A stretch of DNA of 15,425 nucleotides from Gammaproteobacteria bacterium UBA4475 (GCA_002389265.1 DGOD01000333.1:5789-21213), one strand, 5' to 3'; counted from the first letter of the stretch, positions 9,034 through 15,425 are shown. The notes: generated from the sequence alone by a model not told the origin. A program made the numbers and translations.

Positions 9034-10611
9034 ATGCAGGTTACCGCTGGAATGTCATTATCAGCCGTTGAATTGGCCATCCTGATGAGTCGAGTCGAGT
9101 CAATCTGCGCTGAGATGGGCGCGGTTCTGCAGCACGCGGCATTCTCACCTAACATCAAAGATCGGCTGGACTACTCCTGCGCTTTATTTGATGCCCGGGG
9201 GGACCTTTATGCTCAGGCAGCGCACATCCCCGTGCATCTCGGTAGCATGGCGTATGCCATGGCCAGCATCGTCGATGGTGTGGATTGGCAGGCCGGCGAC
9301 ATGTTGGTGCTTAACGATCCATTTCTAGGGGGAACGCACCTGCCAGACGTGACTGTCGTCGCCCCGTTGTTCGTGGGGACGCAGCTGGTGAGCTTTGTCG
9401 TCAATCGGGCCCATCATGCCAATATCGGCGCGAGCACACCGGGGTCGATGCCGATTTCTCGTTCTATTACAGAGGAGGGGGTCATTATCCCGCCGACCCT
9501 CATGGTGCGCGATGGCGTCTTGCTGCCGGCAGCTGAGCAGATCTTCAAACAGCTGCAAGGAACTGACACGAGTGGCGATTTTGCGGCTCAGATCAGTGCG
9601 AACCGAATTGGTCTGGCGCGGCTTGAACAGCTCGTGGTACATCAGGGACTGAACGTGTTTTTCGCGGGCATCATCGCGATCAATGATTATGGTCAGCGCT
9701 TGGCTGAGGCCTTTCTTCGAGAGATCCCCACCGGGCAATATCGTTACCAGGACGTCATGGATGGCGATGGCTTCGGTGCCGAAGACGTGTTGATTGATCT
9801 GTGTCTGGATGTCAGTCCGACAGGTGTGGTTGCTGATTTCAGCGGCACCTCTGCGCAGGTGGAAGGTAATATTAACTGTCCTTTATCTGTAGCTGCAGCC
9901 GCGGTCTACTACGTCTTTCGTTGCCTGTTGCCGGCGCAGACGCCAGCTTGTGCTGGAACATTTCGGTCTATCTCAATTAAAGCGCCGGTGGGATCCTTGG
10001 TGAATGCGCAGCGGCCGGCTGCGACGGCGGCAGGTAATGTGGAGACTTCTATGCGTATTGTCGATACGGTATTAGGCGCCTTGGCGCAGGCCATCCCTTC
10101 GCTGATTCCAGCAGCGAGCCAAGGCACGATGAATAACGTCGCCATGGGCAATCACCAAGCCCAGCCGATCTGGGATTACTATGAAACGCTTGCTGGCGGC
10201 ATGGGCGCGTCTCAAGGGCATGATGGGTTGAGTGCCGTGCAGTCGCACATGACCAATACCTTGAATACGCCTATCGAAAGTCTGGAACAACACTACCCTC
10301 TGCGAGTTCTCGAGTATTCCATACGTCGTGGTTCGGGCGGAGCCGGCGCGCAATCCGGGGGTGAGGGTCTGGTGCGTGAATTTGAATTTCTCGGTCCTGC
10401 GGAATTGACGCTGCTCACCGAGCGTCGTAGCCATAAACCGTGGGGGTTGGCGGGCGGCGGTCCCGGTGCAACCGGCCGAAATTGGCTGGATGGGGTTGAA
10501 TTGCCGGCAAAAGTTCACATCTCGGTGAAGGCCGGCCAAGTGCTGCGGATGGAGACCCCAGGCGGCGGCGGATACGGCGAGCCTGTCGAAATTCAAAAAA
10601 AAGTCTGTTGA
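9034..10611 (+). CDS. Hydantoinase B / oxoprolinase family protein (HyuB-like)
   Basis: A 525-aa member of the hydantoinase B/oxoprolinase family, whose members hydrolyse cyclic amides such as N-methylhydantoins or 5-oxoproline with ATP, or act as subunits of acetone/acetophenone carboxylase-like enzymes. Diagnostic segments in order: SPNIKDRLDYSCALFD (38-53), AAHIPVHLGSM (62-72), LNDPFLGGTHLPDV (93-106), NRAHHANIGASTPGSMP (124-140), EEGVIIPP, and the glycine-rich ETPGGGGYGEP near the C-terminus. Length is complete. Such proteins normally work with an ATP-binding HyuA subunit, fused or adjacent; none is in this window, where argD is divergent upstream and grxD follows. The substrate is therefore unknown. 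The ATG at 9034 has no clear ribosome site. The ATG at 9052 (MSLSAVELA) matches the usual family N-terminus about as well and may be the true start. Confidence 0.9.
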   Translation: MQVTAGMSLSAVELAILMSRVESICAEMGAVLQHAAFSPNIKDRLDYSCALFDARGDLYAQAAHIPVHLGSMAYAMASIVDGVDWQAGDMLVLNDPFLGGTHLPDVTVVAPLFVGTQLVSFVVNRAHHANIGASTPGSMPISRSITEEGVIIPPTLMVRDGVLLPAAEQIFKQLQGTDTSGDFAAQISANRIGLARLEQLVVHQGLNVFFAGIIAINDYGQRLAEAFLREIPTGQYRYQDVMDGDGFGAEDVLIDLCLDVSPTGVVADFSGTSAQVEGNINCPLSVAAAAVYYVFRCLLPAQTPACAGTFRSISIKAPVGSLVNAQRPAATAAGNVETSMRIVDTVLGALAQAIPSLIPAASQGTMNNVAMGNHQAQPIWDYYETLAGGMGASQGHDGLSAVQSHMTNTLNTPIESLEQHYPLRVLEYSIRRGSGGAGAQSGGEGLVREFEFLGPAELTLLTERRSHKPWGLAGGGPGATGRNWLDGVELPAKVHISVKAGQVLRMETPGGGGYGEPVEIQKKVC

Positions 10612-10634
10612 TGGCTGAGCAAAGGCAGTAAAAC

Positions 10635-10649
10635 GCGCTAGAATAGCGC
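10635..10649 (+). promoter_or_regulatory. Candidate grxD -10 region within a 6-bp inverted repeat
   Basis: GCGCTA (10635-10640), GAA, TAGCGC (10644-10649) is a perfect dyad that contains TAGAAT (10639-10644), a good -10 hexamer. It lies 32 bp before the grxD ATG and 23 bp after the HyuB stop. The best -35 at 18-bp spacing, CTGAGC (10615-10620), is weak. The dyad could be an operator or simply part of the promoter. Confidence 0.45.
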
Positions 10650-10680
10650 CTTGATTATCACCAACCAGAGTCGAGTTATT

Positions 10681-11004
10681 ATGGACATCAAAGAAACCAT
10701 CAAGGAACAGATTGCTGCTAATCCAGTGCTTATATATATGAAAGGGTCTCCTGACGCGCCGCAGTGTGGCTTCTCTTCCCAGGCAACTCAGATTTTGATG
10801 GCCTGTGGTGAGCGCTTCGCCTTCATTGATATTCTGGCGAACCCAGATATTCGCGCGACCCTTCCACAGGTATCTGAATGGCCGACATTCCCCCAATTGT
10901 TTATCGGTGGTGAGTTAGTGGGTGGTAGCGATATCATCGCTGAGATGTATCAGTCCGGTGAACTGCAGCCCATGATTAAAGCTGTCGCGGTCACCGAGGG
11001 CTAG
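10681..11004 (+). CDS. grxD: Monothiol glutaredoxin (CGFS type)
   Basis: A 107-aa class II glutaredoxin that binds a glutathione-coordinated [2Fe-2S] cluster as a dimer or with BolA partners and passes clusters to acceptor proteins in the cytoplasm. The active-site motif is CGFS at 29-32 (PQCGFSSQA), preceded by LIYMKGSPDAP, with the conserved WPTFPQLFIGGELVGGSDI (TFPQ cis-proline and GG/SD glutathione-binding) segment. Length fits E. coli GrxD. The frame opens earlier at a TTG (10651), but the family N-terminus begins at the ATG at 10681. It follows the HyuB gene by 69 bp and probably has its own promoter there. A strong terminator follows at 11075-11104. Confidence 0.97.
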   Translation: MDIKETIKEQIAANPVLIYMKGSPDAPQCGFSSQATQILMACGERFAFIDILANPDIRATLPQVSEWPTFPQLFIGGELVGGSDIIAEMYQSGELQPMIKAVAVTEG

Positions 11005-11005
11005 G

Positions 11006-11060
11006 GTTGCATCTCTGGGCGAAAGCCCTGACGAGATAAAATGACTTAGACGCAACGTCT
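11006..11060 (+). other. Structured grxD 3' untranslated region
   Basis: Between the grxD stop and its terminator there are a GGGC-GAAA-GCCC hairpin with a GNRA tetraloop (11017-11028), TCTC/GAGA bases that can extend it (11012-11015 with 11033-11036), and a perfect AGACG-CAA-CGTCT hairpin (11048-11060). GTTGC (11006-11010) could alternatively pair with GCAAC (11052-11056). With the terminator this makes a roughly 100-nt structured tail that could be a 3'-UTR-derived RNA; this is inference. Confidence 0.35.
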
Positions 11061-11074
11061 CTACCGAGCGTTCC

Positions 11075-11104
11075 AAAAAAACCGCCCATCTGGGCGGTTT
11101 TTTT
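11075..11104. terminator. Bidirectional Rho-independent terminator (grxD and rnt side)
   Basis: A-run (11075-11080), then ACCGCCCA (11081-11088), TC loop, TGGGCGGT (11091-11098) and a T-run to 11104. The 8-bp GC-rich stem with A residues before and T residues after works on both strands. On + it ends grxD; on - it could end the pyrC-rnt transcript if that runs on past 11576. Confidence 0.92.
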
Positions 11105-11321
11105 GTTTCCAGTAGGCCAACTTTTTGTTGCCATGGCCCGAGGGCGAAGGACGGTCTGATGAAGTGATAGCGACGTGAATAGAAATGATAATATTTTGTA
11201 TGTGGTAGTACGAGTTTGGCGAGTCCAGCCCCCTTAAGGGCTAGGGCAAATGCATTGATGCCTAGAATCTCAGGTTTGCTGATGTCGGATCATGGTGTTT
11301 GGGCGGCGCGCCTTTGCTCAG

Positions 11322-11341
11322 ACCCCATCAATGGATGGGGT
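11322..11341. repeat. Perfect 8-bp stem-loop
   Basis: ACCCCATC (11322-11329), AATG loop, GATGGGGT (11334-11341). No T-run follows on either strand, so it is not a standard terminator. It lies just before the tandem duplication at 11345. Confidence 0.6.
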
Positions 11342-11344
11342 TGG

Positions 11345-11370
11345 CTGATGGGATTGACTGATGGGATTGG
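11345..11370 (+). repeat. 13-bp tandem duplication
   Basis: CTGATGGGATTGA at 11345-11357 is repeated at 11358-11370 with one mismatch at the last base. A 13-bp duplication is not a multiple of three, so it would break any reading frame crossing it. Confidence 0.7.
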
Positions 11371-11560
11371 CGGTTGATTGGGCGGCAGGCCATCAGCGAT
11401 GTGCGCAGGCAGTGGGACATGGCTATGAACTATTGGCTACCTGACAACCGGGCGCTCAAAATTGATCTTCAACGGCAGGGTAAGGAGACCGGTAAAAAAT
11501 CGGGATGGTTGTTATGTCGGTCTGGGTGACAGCTTCAAGATCGTCGATGTGGTGGACTAG
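11362..11560 (+). pseudogene. Possible decayed coding fragment with a frameshift at A6
   Basis: One frame is open from 11362 and includes ATGs at 11419 and 11425 (reading MAMNYWLPDNRALKIDLQ). It runs to GGT AAA AAA at 11491-11499 and ends at a TGA at 11527-11529. A second frame, open from 11429 to a TAG at 11558-11560, reads RDGCYVGLGDSFKIVDVVD after the same run of six A residues (11494-11499). Skipping one A would join the two into one protein-like C-terminus. The 13-bp duplication just upstream could be a second lesion. I do not recognise the family, and chance openness cannot be excluded. Confidence 0.25.
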
Positions 11561-11575
11561 TCGTTAGGGTCGGTG

Positions 11576-12226
11576 TTATTCCTGTTGGTACTGTGGTTGT
11601 TGGTGTTCCGGTAGCCCGCCCAGCGCTTTCCAGCGGTTGACGATCTTGCAAAACAGATCTGCTGTCTTGTCGCAGTCATAGTCAGCGGAATGCGCCTCGT
11701 TGGCGTCGAAACCCAGACCTGCTACCTGGCAGGCACGAGCCAGTACAGTTTGACCGAAAGCCAAGCCGCTGAGCGTCGCCGTGTCGAAGGATGAAAAAGG
11801 GTGGAACGGGTTGCGCTTGATCTCACAGCGGGCCACTGCAGCGTTCAAAAAGCCGAGGTCGAAAGCTGCATTATGGGCGACGATGATTGCTCGTTGGCAG
11901 CCAGTGTCGCGCAGCGCGTGACGCACGGAACGGAATATAGTGGTTAGGGCTTGCTGCTCAGGGATAGCGCCGCGCAAGGGATTGTTTGGATCGATACCAG
12001 TGAAGTCTAGGGATGCCTGGTCGATGTTAGCGCCTTCAAATGCGTCAACATTGAAGAAGTGGCGCTCACCGGGTACCAGTATGCCATCGTCATCCATCTC
12101 AATGATAACGGCCGCGGCCTCCAGTAAAGCATCAGTTTCGGCGTTAAAGCCGCCAGTTTCAAAATCGATGACGACGGGCAAGTAACCGCGAAAGCGATAG
12201 GCAATAGGCTTTTTTGACTCTATCAA
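11576..12226 (-). CDS. rnt: Ribonuclease T
   Basis: DEDDh-family 3'-5' exonuclease that trims the 3' ends of tRNA, 5S and 23S rRNA and other stable RNAs, acting as a dimer. With the chosen start it is 216 aa, as usual for RNase T. Catalytic residues are visible: Asp21 and Glu23 in VVIDFETGGFN, Asp123 in VAHNAAFD, and His179/Asp184 in AHSADYD. The segments GIDPNNPLRGA, KRNPFHPF and FCKIVNRWKALGG are typical of the family. The frame extends upstream into pyrC to 12343 but offers no ATG in a suitable place. A TTG at 12226 has AAGGA six bases before it and gives the expected N-terminus (IESKKPIAYRFRGYLPVV), so translation probably starts at TTG. It lies 44 bp after pyrC in the same direction, probably one transcript. 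Confidence 0.95.
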   Translation of the reverse strand: MIESKKPIAYRFRGYLPVVIDFETGGFNAETDALLEAAAVIIEMDDDGILVPGERHFFNVDAFEGANIDQASLDFTGIDPNNPLRGAIPEQQALTTIFRSVRHALRDTGCQRAIIVAHNAAFDLGFLNAAVARCEIKRNPFHPFSSFDTATLSGLAFGQTVLARACQVAGLGFDANEAHSADYDCDKTADLFCKIVNRWKALGGLPEHQQPQYQQE

Positions 12227-12232
12227 TTGATT

Positions 12233-12237
12233 TCCTT
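12233..12237 (-). promoter_or_regulatory. Ribosome binding site that fixes the rnt TTG start
   Basis: On the - strand AAGGA (complement of 12233-12237) sits six bases before TTG at 12226-12224. It is the only well-placed site between the pyrC stop and the conserved RNase T N-terminus. Confidence 0.65.
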
Positions 12238-12270
12238 GATTTGAAGGATTCAGGCGCTCGAGTTCGAGGG

Positions 12271-13305
12271 CTAGGTGACTTGCCACTGCACCGAGGTGCC
12301 GGTGCGAATGGGGATCAGCTGATCGGGACCAAAGGCCAGCCATTCTGGGACTTCCCAGCTGGACTCAAGCAGGGTGATAGTATCGGTATTGCGAGGTAGT
12401 CCATAGAAATCCGGGCCAAAAAAGCTCGCAAAGCCCTCGAGGCGATCTAATGCCTGCGCCTGCGCGAAGACCTCAGCGTAGAGTTCAATTGCCGCGTGTG
12501 CGGTATAACTACCCGCTGCGCAGCCACAGGCATTTTCTTTAGCGCTGCGCGGGTGCGGCGCAGAATCTGTGCCGAGAAAAAACTTGGGATTGCCCGACGT
12601 AGCCGCGCTGATCAGTGCCGCCTGGTGGGTGTTACGTTTTAATACGGGTAGACAGTAGTACAAAGGCTTCATACCACCGACGAGCATATCATTACGATTG
12701 AATAACAGATGATGGACCGTAATGGTAGCGGCGACGTTCGGGCCGGTAGACTCGACGAACTGCACAGCGTCGCGGGTGGTGATATGTTCGAGGATGATGC
12801 GCAGTTGCGGAAACTCAATATTGATCTTGGCCAGATATTGATCAATAAAGGCGGCTTCACGATCAAAAATATCGATGTGCGGATCTGTGACCTCGCCATG
12901 CAGAGCCAGTGGCATGTCATAGGTCTGCATCGCCTCGAACAAGGGGTAGAGGCTGGTAATGGAGTCGATACCGGCTTCAGAATTAGTCGTGGCGCCGGCA
13001 GGATAGAGTTTGAATGCCTGGACAATACCAGACTCTCGCGCCGCCTTAATGACTGCGGGCGTAGTGTTACGGGTGATATACAGCGTCATCAGCGGCTCGA
13101 ATGCAGATCCCTGGGGGACCAAGGCCAGTATCCGATTGCGGTACTCAATAGCCGCGTCAACAGTGTCTACCGGTGGGATCAGGTTCGGCATGATGAGTGC
13201 CCTGCCGAAGTAGCGCGAGATATCTTTGACCGTCGCCGGTAAATAATCGCCGTCTCGCAAATGAACATGCCAGTCGTCGGGTCGGGTGAGCGTGATGGAT
13301 TGCAT
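12271..13305 (-). CDS. pyrC: Dihydroorotase (PyrC, class II)
   Basis: Zinc amidohydrolase that interconverts N-carbamoyl-L-aspartate and L-dihydroorotate, third step of de novo pyrimidine synthesis. At 344 aa it matches E. coli-type PyrC. Metal and active-site residues are visible: His13 and His15 in [11 protein letters not shown], the carboxylated Lys99 in [13 protein letters not shown], His136 in LALHGE, His174 in [11 protein letters not shown], and Asp247 with His251 in LGTDSAPH. The segment [12 protein letters not shown] and the [15 protein letters not shown] region are also family-typical. It is divergent from argG and is followed by rnt, as I recall for the argG-pyrC-rnt region of pseudomonads. 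A candidate promoter lies at 13372-13399. The only ribosome site before the ATG is weak. Confidence 0.97.
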   Translation of the reverse strand: MQSITLTRPDDWHVHLRDGDYLPATVKDISRYFGRALIMPNLIPPVDTVDAAIEYRNRILALVPQGSAFEPLMTLYITRNTTPAVIKAARESGIVQAFKLYPAGATTNSEAGIDSITSLYPLFEAMQTYDMPLALHGEVTDPHIDIFDREAAFIDQYLAKINIEFPQLRIILEHITTRDAVQFVESTGPNVAATITVHHLLFNRNDMLVGGMKPLYYCLPVLKRNTHQAALISAATSGNPKFFLGTDSAPHPRSAKENACGCAAGSYTAHAAIELYAEVFAQAQALDRLEGFASFFGPDFYGLPRNTDTITLLESSWEVPEWLAFGPDQLIPIRTGTSVQWQVT

Positions 13306-13371
13306 GGGCTGCTTGGGTTTGCTTTGAATGAGATGGCATTGTACTTGGAGAGGCGCCTAAACACGACCCGA

Positions 13372-13399
13372 AGCATAAAATTGAGGCGTGACCCATCAA
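13372..13399 (-). promoter_or_regulatory. Candidate pyrC promoter
   Basis: Read on the - strand, TTGATG (13399-13394) and TATGCT (13377-13372) are separated by 16 bp, each matching four of six consensus positions. This would give a leader of roughly 60 nt before pyrC. Confidence 0.4.
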
Positions 13400-13416
13400 C
13401 CTTTTCGATAAAGTTT

Positions 13417-13425
13417 TGTTAAGAT
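13417..13425 (+). promoter_or_regulatory. Candidate extended -10 promoter of argG
   Basis: TGT followed by TAAGAT (13420-13425) fits an extended -10 element about 30 bp before the argG ATG. No good -35 hexamer is placed upstream, as is common for extended -10 promoters. No arginine-repressor box was recognised. Confidence 0.4.
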
Positions 13426-13454
13426 AGGCGCTTTTTAACGGCGGCGAAGTACAA

Positions 13455-14687
13455 ATGGCAAAAACAGCGGGTTTGAACAAAATTGTCTTGTCCTATTCTG
13501 GTGGGCTAGACACGACGGCGATTCTGAAATGGTTACAAGAAACCTACGACTGCGAGGTCGTGACCTTCACAGCCGACCTGGGCGATGGCGATGACTATTC
13601 CCCGGTTCGACAGAAGGCGCTCAATTCAGGTGCGGTTTCGGCTTTTGTGGACGACCTGAGAGAAGAGTTTGTGCAGGACTTCGTCTATCCCATGTTTCGC
13701 TGTAATACCCTCTATGAGGGTGAGTACCTGCTGGGCACGTCGATAGCGCGGCCCCTGATCGCCAAACGGTTGGTGGAAATTGCCAATGAAACCAATGCGA
13801 ACGCCATCTCCCATGGCGCCACGGGCAAAGGTAATGATCAGGTTCGATTCGAGCTCGGCGCTTACGCGCTGGCGCCAGATATCAAGGTAGTGGCCCCATG
13901 GCGAGAGTGGGATCTGAATTCCCGCGAGTCATTATTGGCATTCTGTGAAAAGCATCAGATCCCCGTTGACCGCAAGCATGAAGGGAGCAAGTCGCCGTAT
14001 TCGATGGATGCCAATCTGCTGCATATTTCCTACGAAGGCGGAATTCTTGAAGACCCGAATGCCGAGCCCGAGGAATCCATGTGGTTGTGGTCTGTGTCAC
14101 CAGAGCAGGCGCCAGATCAGGCGACCTACATTGAGTTGACCTATCAGCGCGGAGACGTAGTCGCGATCGATGGTGAGCAGATGTCACCAGCCACAGTGTT
14201 GACGTACTTGAACAAGGTGGGTGGTGCCAATGGTATTGGTCGAGTGGATATTGTCGAGAACCGTTACGTGGGCATGAAAGCCCGCGGTTGTTATGAAACG
14301 CCGGGCGGCACTATTTTACTGAAGGGTCATCGGGCCATGGAGTCGATTACGCTGGACCGAGAGTTGGGACACCTGAAGGATGAGCTGATGCCCCGTTATG
14401 CCAGCCTAATCTACAATGGCTATTGGTGGTCGCCAGAGCGCTTGGCGCTGCAGGCATTGATCGATGAGTCGCAGACCCATGTGAACGGTACTGTTCGTCT
14501 CAAACTCTATAAGGGTAATATCACCGTTGTCGGTCGAGCCTCAGCAGAAGACTCTCTATATGACGGTAAGATTGTGACTTTTGAAGACGATGCGGGTGCT
14601 TACGATCAGCAGGATGCCTCTGGCTTTATTCGGTTGAACGCCTTGCGCCTGCGAGTCGCCAGTAAAATGGGTAGAAAACTGCGCTAA
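13455..14687 (+). CDS. argG: Argininosuccinate synthase
   Basis: ATP-dependent ligation of citrulline and aspartate to argininosuccinate, the penultimate step of arginine synthesis; cytoplasmic tetramer in the family. The protein is 410 aa, of the short class typical of most bacteria. The N-terminal ATP pyrophosphatase loop SYSGGLDTT (residues 13-21), [10 protein letters not shown], the [18 protein letters not shown] and [15 protein letters not shown] substrate segments, and [37 protein letters not shown] and RGCYETPGG are all present. After TADLG the sequence reads DGDD where GQGEE is more usual, a small local variation. It is divergent from pyrC and convergent with nth. With argD this makes two arginine genes within 6 kb, but separately transcribed. 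Confidence 0.98.
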   Translation: MAKTAGLNKIVLSYSGGLDTTAILKWLQETYDCEVVTFTADLGDGDDYSPVRQKALNSGAVSAFVDDLREEFVQDFVYPMFRCNTLYEGEYLLGTSIARPLIAKRLVEIANETNANAISHGATGKGNDQVRFELGAYALAPDIKVVAPWREWDLNSRESLLAFCEKHQIPVDRKHEGSKSPYSMDANLLHISYEGGILEDPNAEPEESMWLWSVSPEQAPDQATYIELTYQRGDVVAIDGEQMSPATVLTYLNKVGGANGIGRVDIVENRYVGMKARGCYETPGGTILLKGHRAMESITLDRELGHLKDELMPRYASLIYNGYWWSPERLALQALIDESQTHVNGTVRLKLYKGNITVVGRASAEDSLYDGKIVTFEDDAGAYDQQDASGFIRLNALRLRVASKMGRKLR

Positions 14688-14712
14688 GAGACCCCGATTC
14701 GAAGGGCAACTG

Positions 14713-14734
14713 CCAGCCGGATATCGGTGGCTGG
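14713..14734. other. Stem-loop between argG and nth
   Basis: CCAGCC (14713-14718) and GGCTGG (14729-14734) form a 6-bp stem around a 10-nt loop, in the 74-bp space between the convergent stops. No T-run follows, so termination is doubtful. Confidence 0.4.
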
Positions 14735-14749
14735 GCACGGGCACAAAGA

Positions 14750-14776
14750 GATCTCGAAGCGTCAGTCTTCGAGGTC
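14750..14776 (+). terminator. Candidate argG terminator overlapping the nth stop
   Basis: GATCTCGAAG (14750-14759), 7-nt loop, and CTTCGAGGTC (14767-14776) pair over ten positions, nine Watson-Crick plus one T-G. On the + strand a moderately T-rich tail follows. The stem includes the last codons and stop of nth on the other strand. Confidence 0.4.
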
Positions 14777-15406
14777 AATTTGCTTTTGCTTATACTCACA
14801 TTCGTCATAGATCACGCAGGCACCGCAGCGTGGTTTCCGCGCAATACAGACATACCTGCCGTGTAGTATCAGCCAGTGATGGGCGTCGCGAATAAACTCG
14901 TCCGGAATCACCTTTAACAGTTTCTTTTCAACTTCGAGCACGGTTTTGCCCGGCGCAAAGTTGATGCGGTTGCCGAGGCGAAAAATGTGGGTGTCGACGG
15001 CCATGGTCGGCTCGCCGAACGCGGTATTCAGAACGACATTGGCAGTTTTACGACCGACGCCCGGTAATGCCTCCAGATCTTGGCGATTATCCGGCACCAC
15101 TGATCCATGCTGTTCAATCAGCATGCGGCAGGTCTTGATAATGTTACTGGCTTTGCCATTGAACAGCCCGATCGTCTTGATATATTGCTTCAGGCCGGCC
15201 TCGCCGAGGGCTAGGATCGCTTCTGGCGTATTCGCCACGGCATAGAGTTTTTCTGTGGCCTTATTCACGCCGACATCGGTAGATTGGGCTGAGAGTATCA
15301 CGGCAATCAGGAGTTCAAAGGTCGACTGATAACGCAACTCAGTGGTCGGCGTTGGATTAGCGGCCCTGAGTTTGGCAAGAATCTGATAGCGTTTGGCTTT
15401 ATTCAT
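14762..15406 (-). CDS. nth: Endonuclease III
   Basis: Bifunctional DNA glycosylase/AP lyase that removes oxidised pyrimidines in base-excision repair. At 214 aa it is close to E. coli Nth in length. The helix-hairpin-helix reads LPGVGRKTANVVLN with the catalytic Lys120; Asp138 lies in VDTHIFR; and the C-terminal [4Fe-4S] loop is Cys187-X6-Cys194-X2-Cys197-X5-Cys203. These positions match the E. coli numbering I know. LSAQSTD near residue 39 is also typical. The ATG at 15406 has no good Shine-Dalgarno sequence. An 11-bp direct repeat covers the start, and an upstream gene may end in an overlapping TAA at 15402-15400, suggesting coupled translation. In many gammaproteobacteria nth follows the rnf operon; what precedes it here is outside the window. 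Confidence 0.98.
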   Translation of the reverse strand: MNKAKRYQILAKLRAANPTPTTELRYQSTFELLIAVILSAQSTDVGVNKATEKLYAVANTPEAILALGEAGLKQYIKTIGLFNGKASNIIKTCRMLIEQHGSVVPDNRQDLEALPGVGRKTANVVLNTAFGEPTMAVDTHIFRLGNRINFAPGKTVLEVEKKLLKVIPDEFIRDAHHWLILHGRYVCIARKPRCGACVIYDECEYKQKQIDLED

Positions 15407-15425
15407 AAGGACAGTTCATAAGGAC
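15402..15425 (-). repeat. 11-bp direct repeat spanning the nth start codon
   Basis: On the - strand GTCCTTATGAA occurs at 15425-15415 and 15412-15402, 13 bp apart. The second copy carries the nth ATG. The ATG in the first copy (15419) leads, after six codons, to TAA at 15402-15400. The repeat reaches the window edge and may continue. Confidence 0.75.

Larger units (their letters stand above)
11105..11575. other. Gene-free stretch between grxD and rnt
   Basis: About 470 bp with no intact gene. It holds a near-palindrome AGCCCCCTTAAGGGCT (11227-11242), a perfect 8-bp hairpin (11322-11341), a 13-bp tandem duplication (11345-11370), a 31-codon ORF at 11282-11377 with only a weak ribosome site, and a possible decayed coding fragment (11362-11560). 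No tRNA or riboswitch was recognised. Confidence 0.55.

Noticed and set aside
10072..10896. 274-codon ORF on the - strand opposite the HyuB gene and grxD
   Set aside because: It lies antisense to two genes with clear family motifs, its translation shows no recognisable domain, and it crosses the gap between them. It is a shadow frame.
11282..11377. 31-codon ORF in the grxD-rnt gap
   Set aside because: It has only a weak AGG before the ATG, no recognisable product, and its 3' part is the 13-bp tandem duplication.
11105..11575. tRNA, tmRNA or riboswitch in the longest gene-free stretch
   Set aside because: No cloverleaf, no CCA end and no recognised riboswitch core could be traced; only simple hairpins are present.
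12709..13242. 177-codon ORF on the + strand opposite pyrC
   Set aside because: It is antisense to well-conserved dihydroorotase motifs and has no family features of its own.

Overview
The window is a stretch of bacterial chromosome with nine intact protein genes and no sign of a plasmid, phage, insertion sequence, CRISPR array, tRNA or rRNA. Protein sequences (E. coli-like RNase T and endonuclease III with identical or nearly identical catalytic numbering, a CGFS glutaredoxin, a pyrC-rnt pair divergent from argG) point to a gammaproteobacterium. From memory, Pseudomonas aeruginosa also keeps argG, pyrC, rnt and grxD close together, so a free-living or marine Pseudomonadales-like relative is my best inference. 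Base composition looks moderate and even, apart from a degenerate stretch around 11.1-11.6 kb.

Layout. 1-70: terminator-like palindrome and short repeats. 71-1258 (-): thiolase of fatty-acid/acyl-CoA metabolism. 1559-3040 (+): glycerol kinase glpK, divergent from the thiolase. 3407-7750 (+): a very large (1447 aa) cytoplasmic cyclic-di-GMP protein with PilZ, DUF1631, GGDEF and EAL parts. 7722-8903 (-): argD-type aminotransferase, overlapping the end of the previous gene tail to tail. 9034-10611 (+): an orphan hydantoinase B/oxoprolinase-family protein. 10681-11004 (+): monothiol glutaredoxin grxD with a structured 3' region and a strong terminator. 11105-11575: a gene-free stretch with a possible decayed coding fragment. 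11576-12226 (-) rnt and 12271-13305 (-) pyrC, an apparent pyrC-rnt operon. 13455-14687 (+): argG, divergent from pyrC. 14762-15406 (-): nth, convergent with argG.

Functionally this is mostly housekeeping: arginine synthesis (argD, argG), pyrimidine synthesis (pyrC), RNA 3'-end trimming (rnt), base-excision repair (nth), Fe-S cluster trafficking (grxD), and glycerol and acyl-CoA use (glpK, thiolase). The less ordinary parts are the giant c-di-GMP protein, the HyuB-type protein without a HyuA partner, the possible pseudogene with two frames meeting at an A6 run, and a strand-biased 8-mer (GGGCTAGG) present five times on the + strand. I see no convincing multi-gene novel system.
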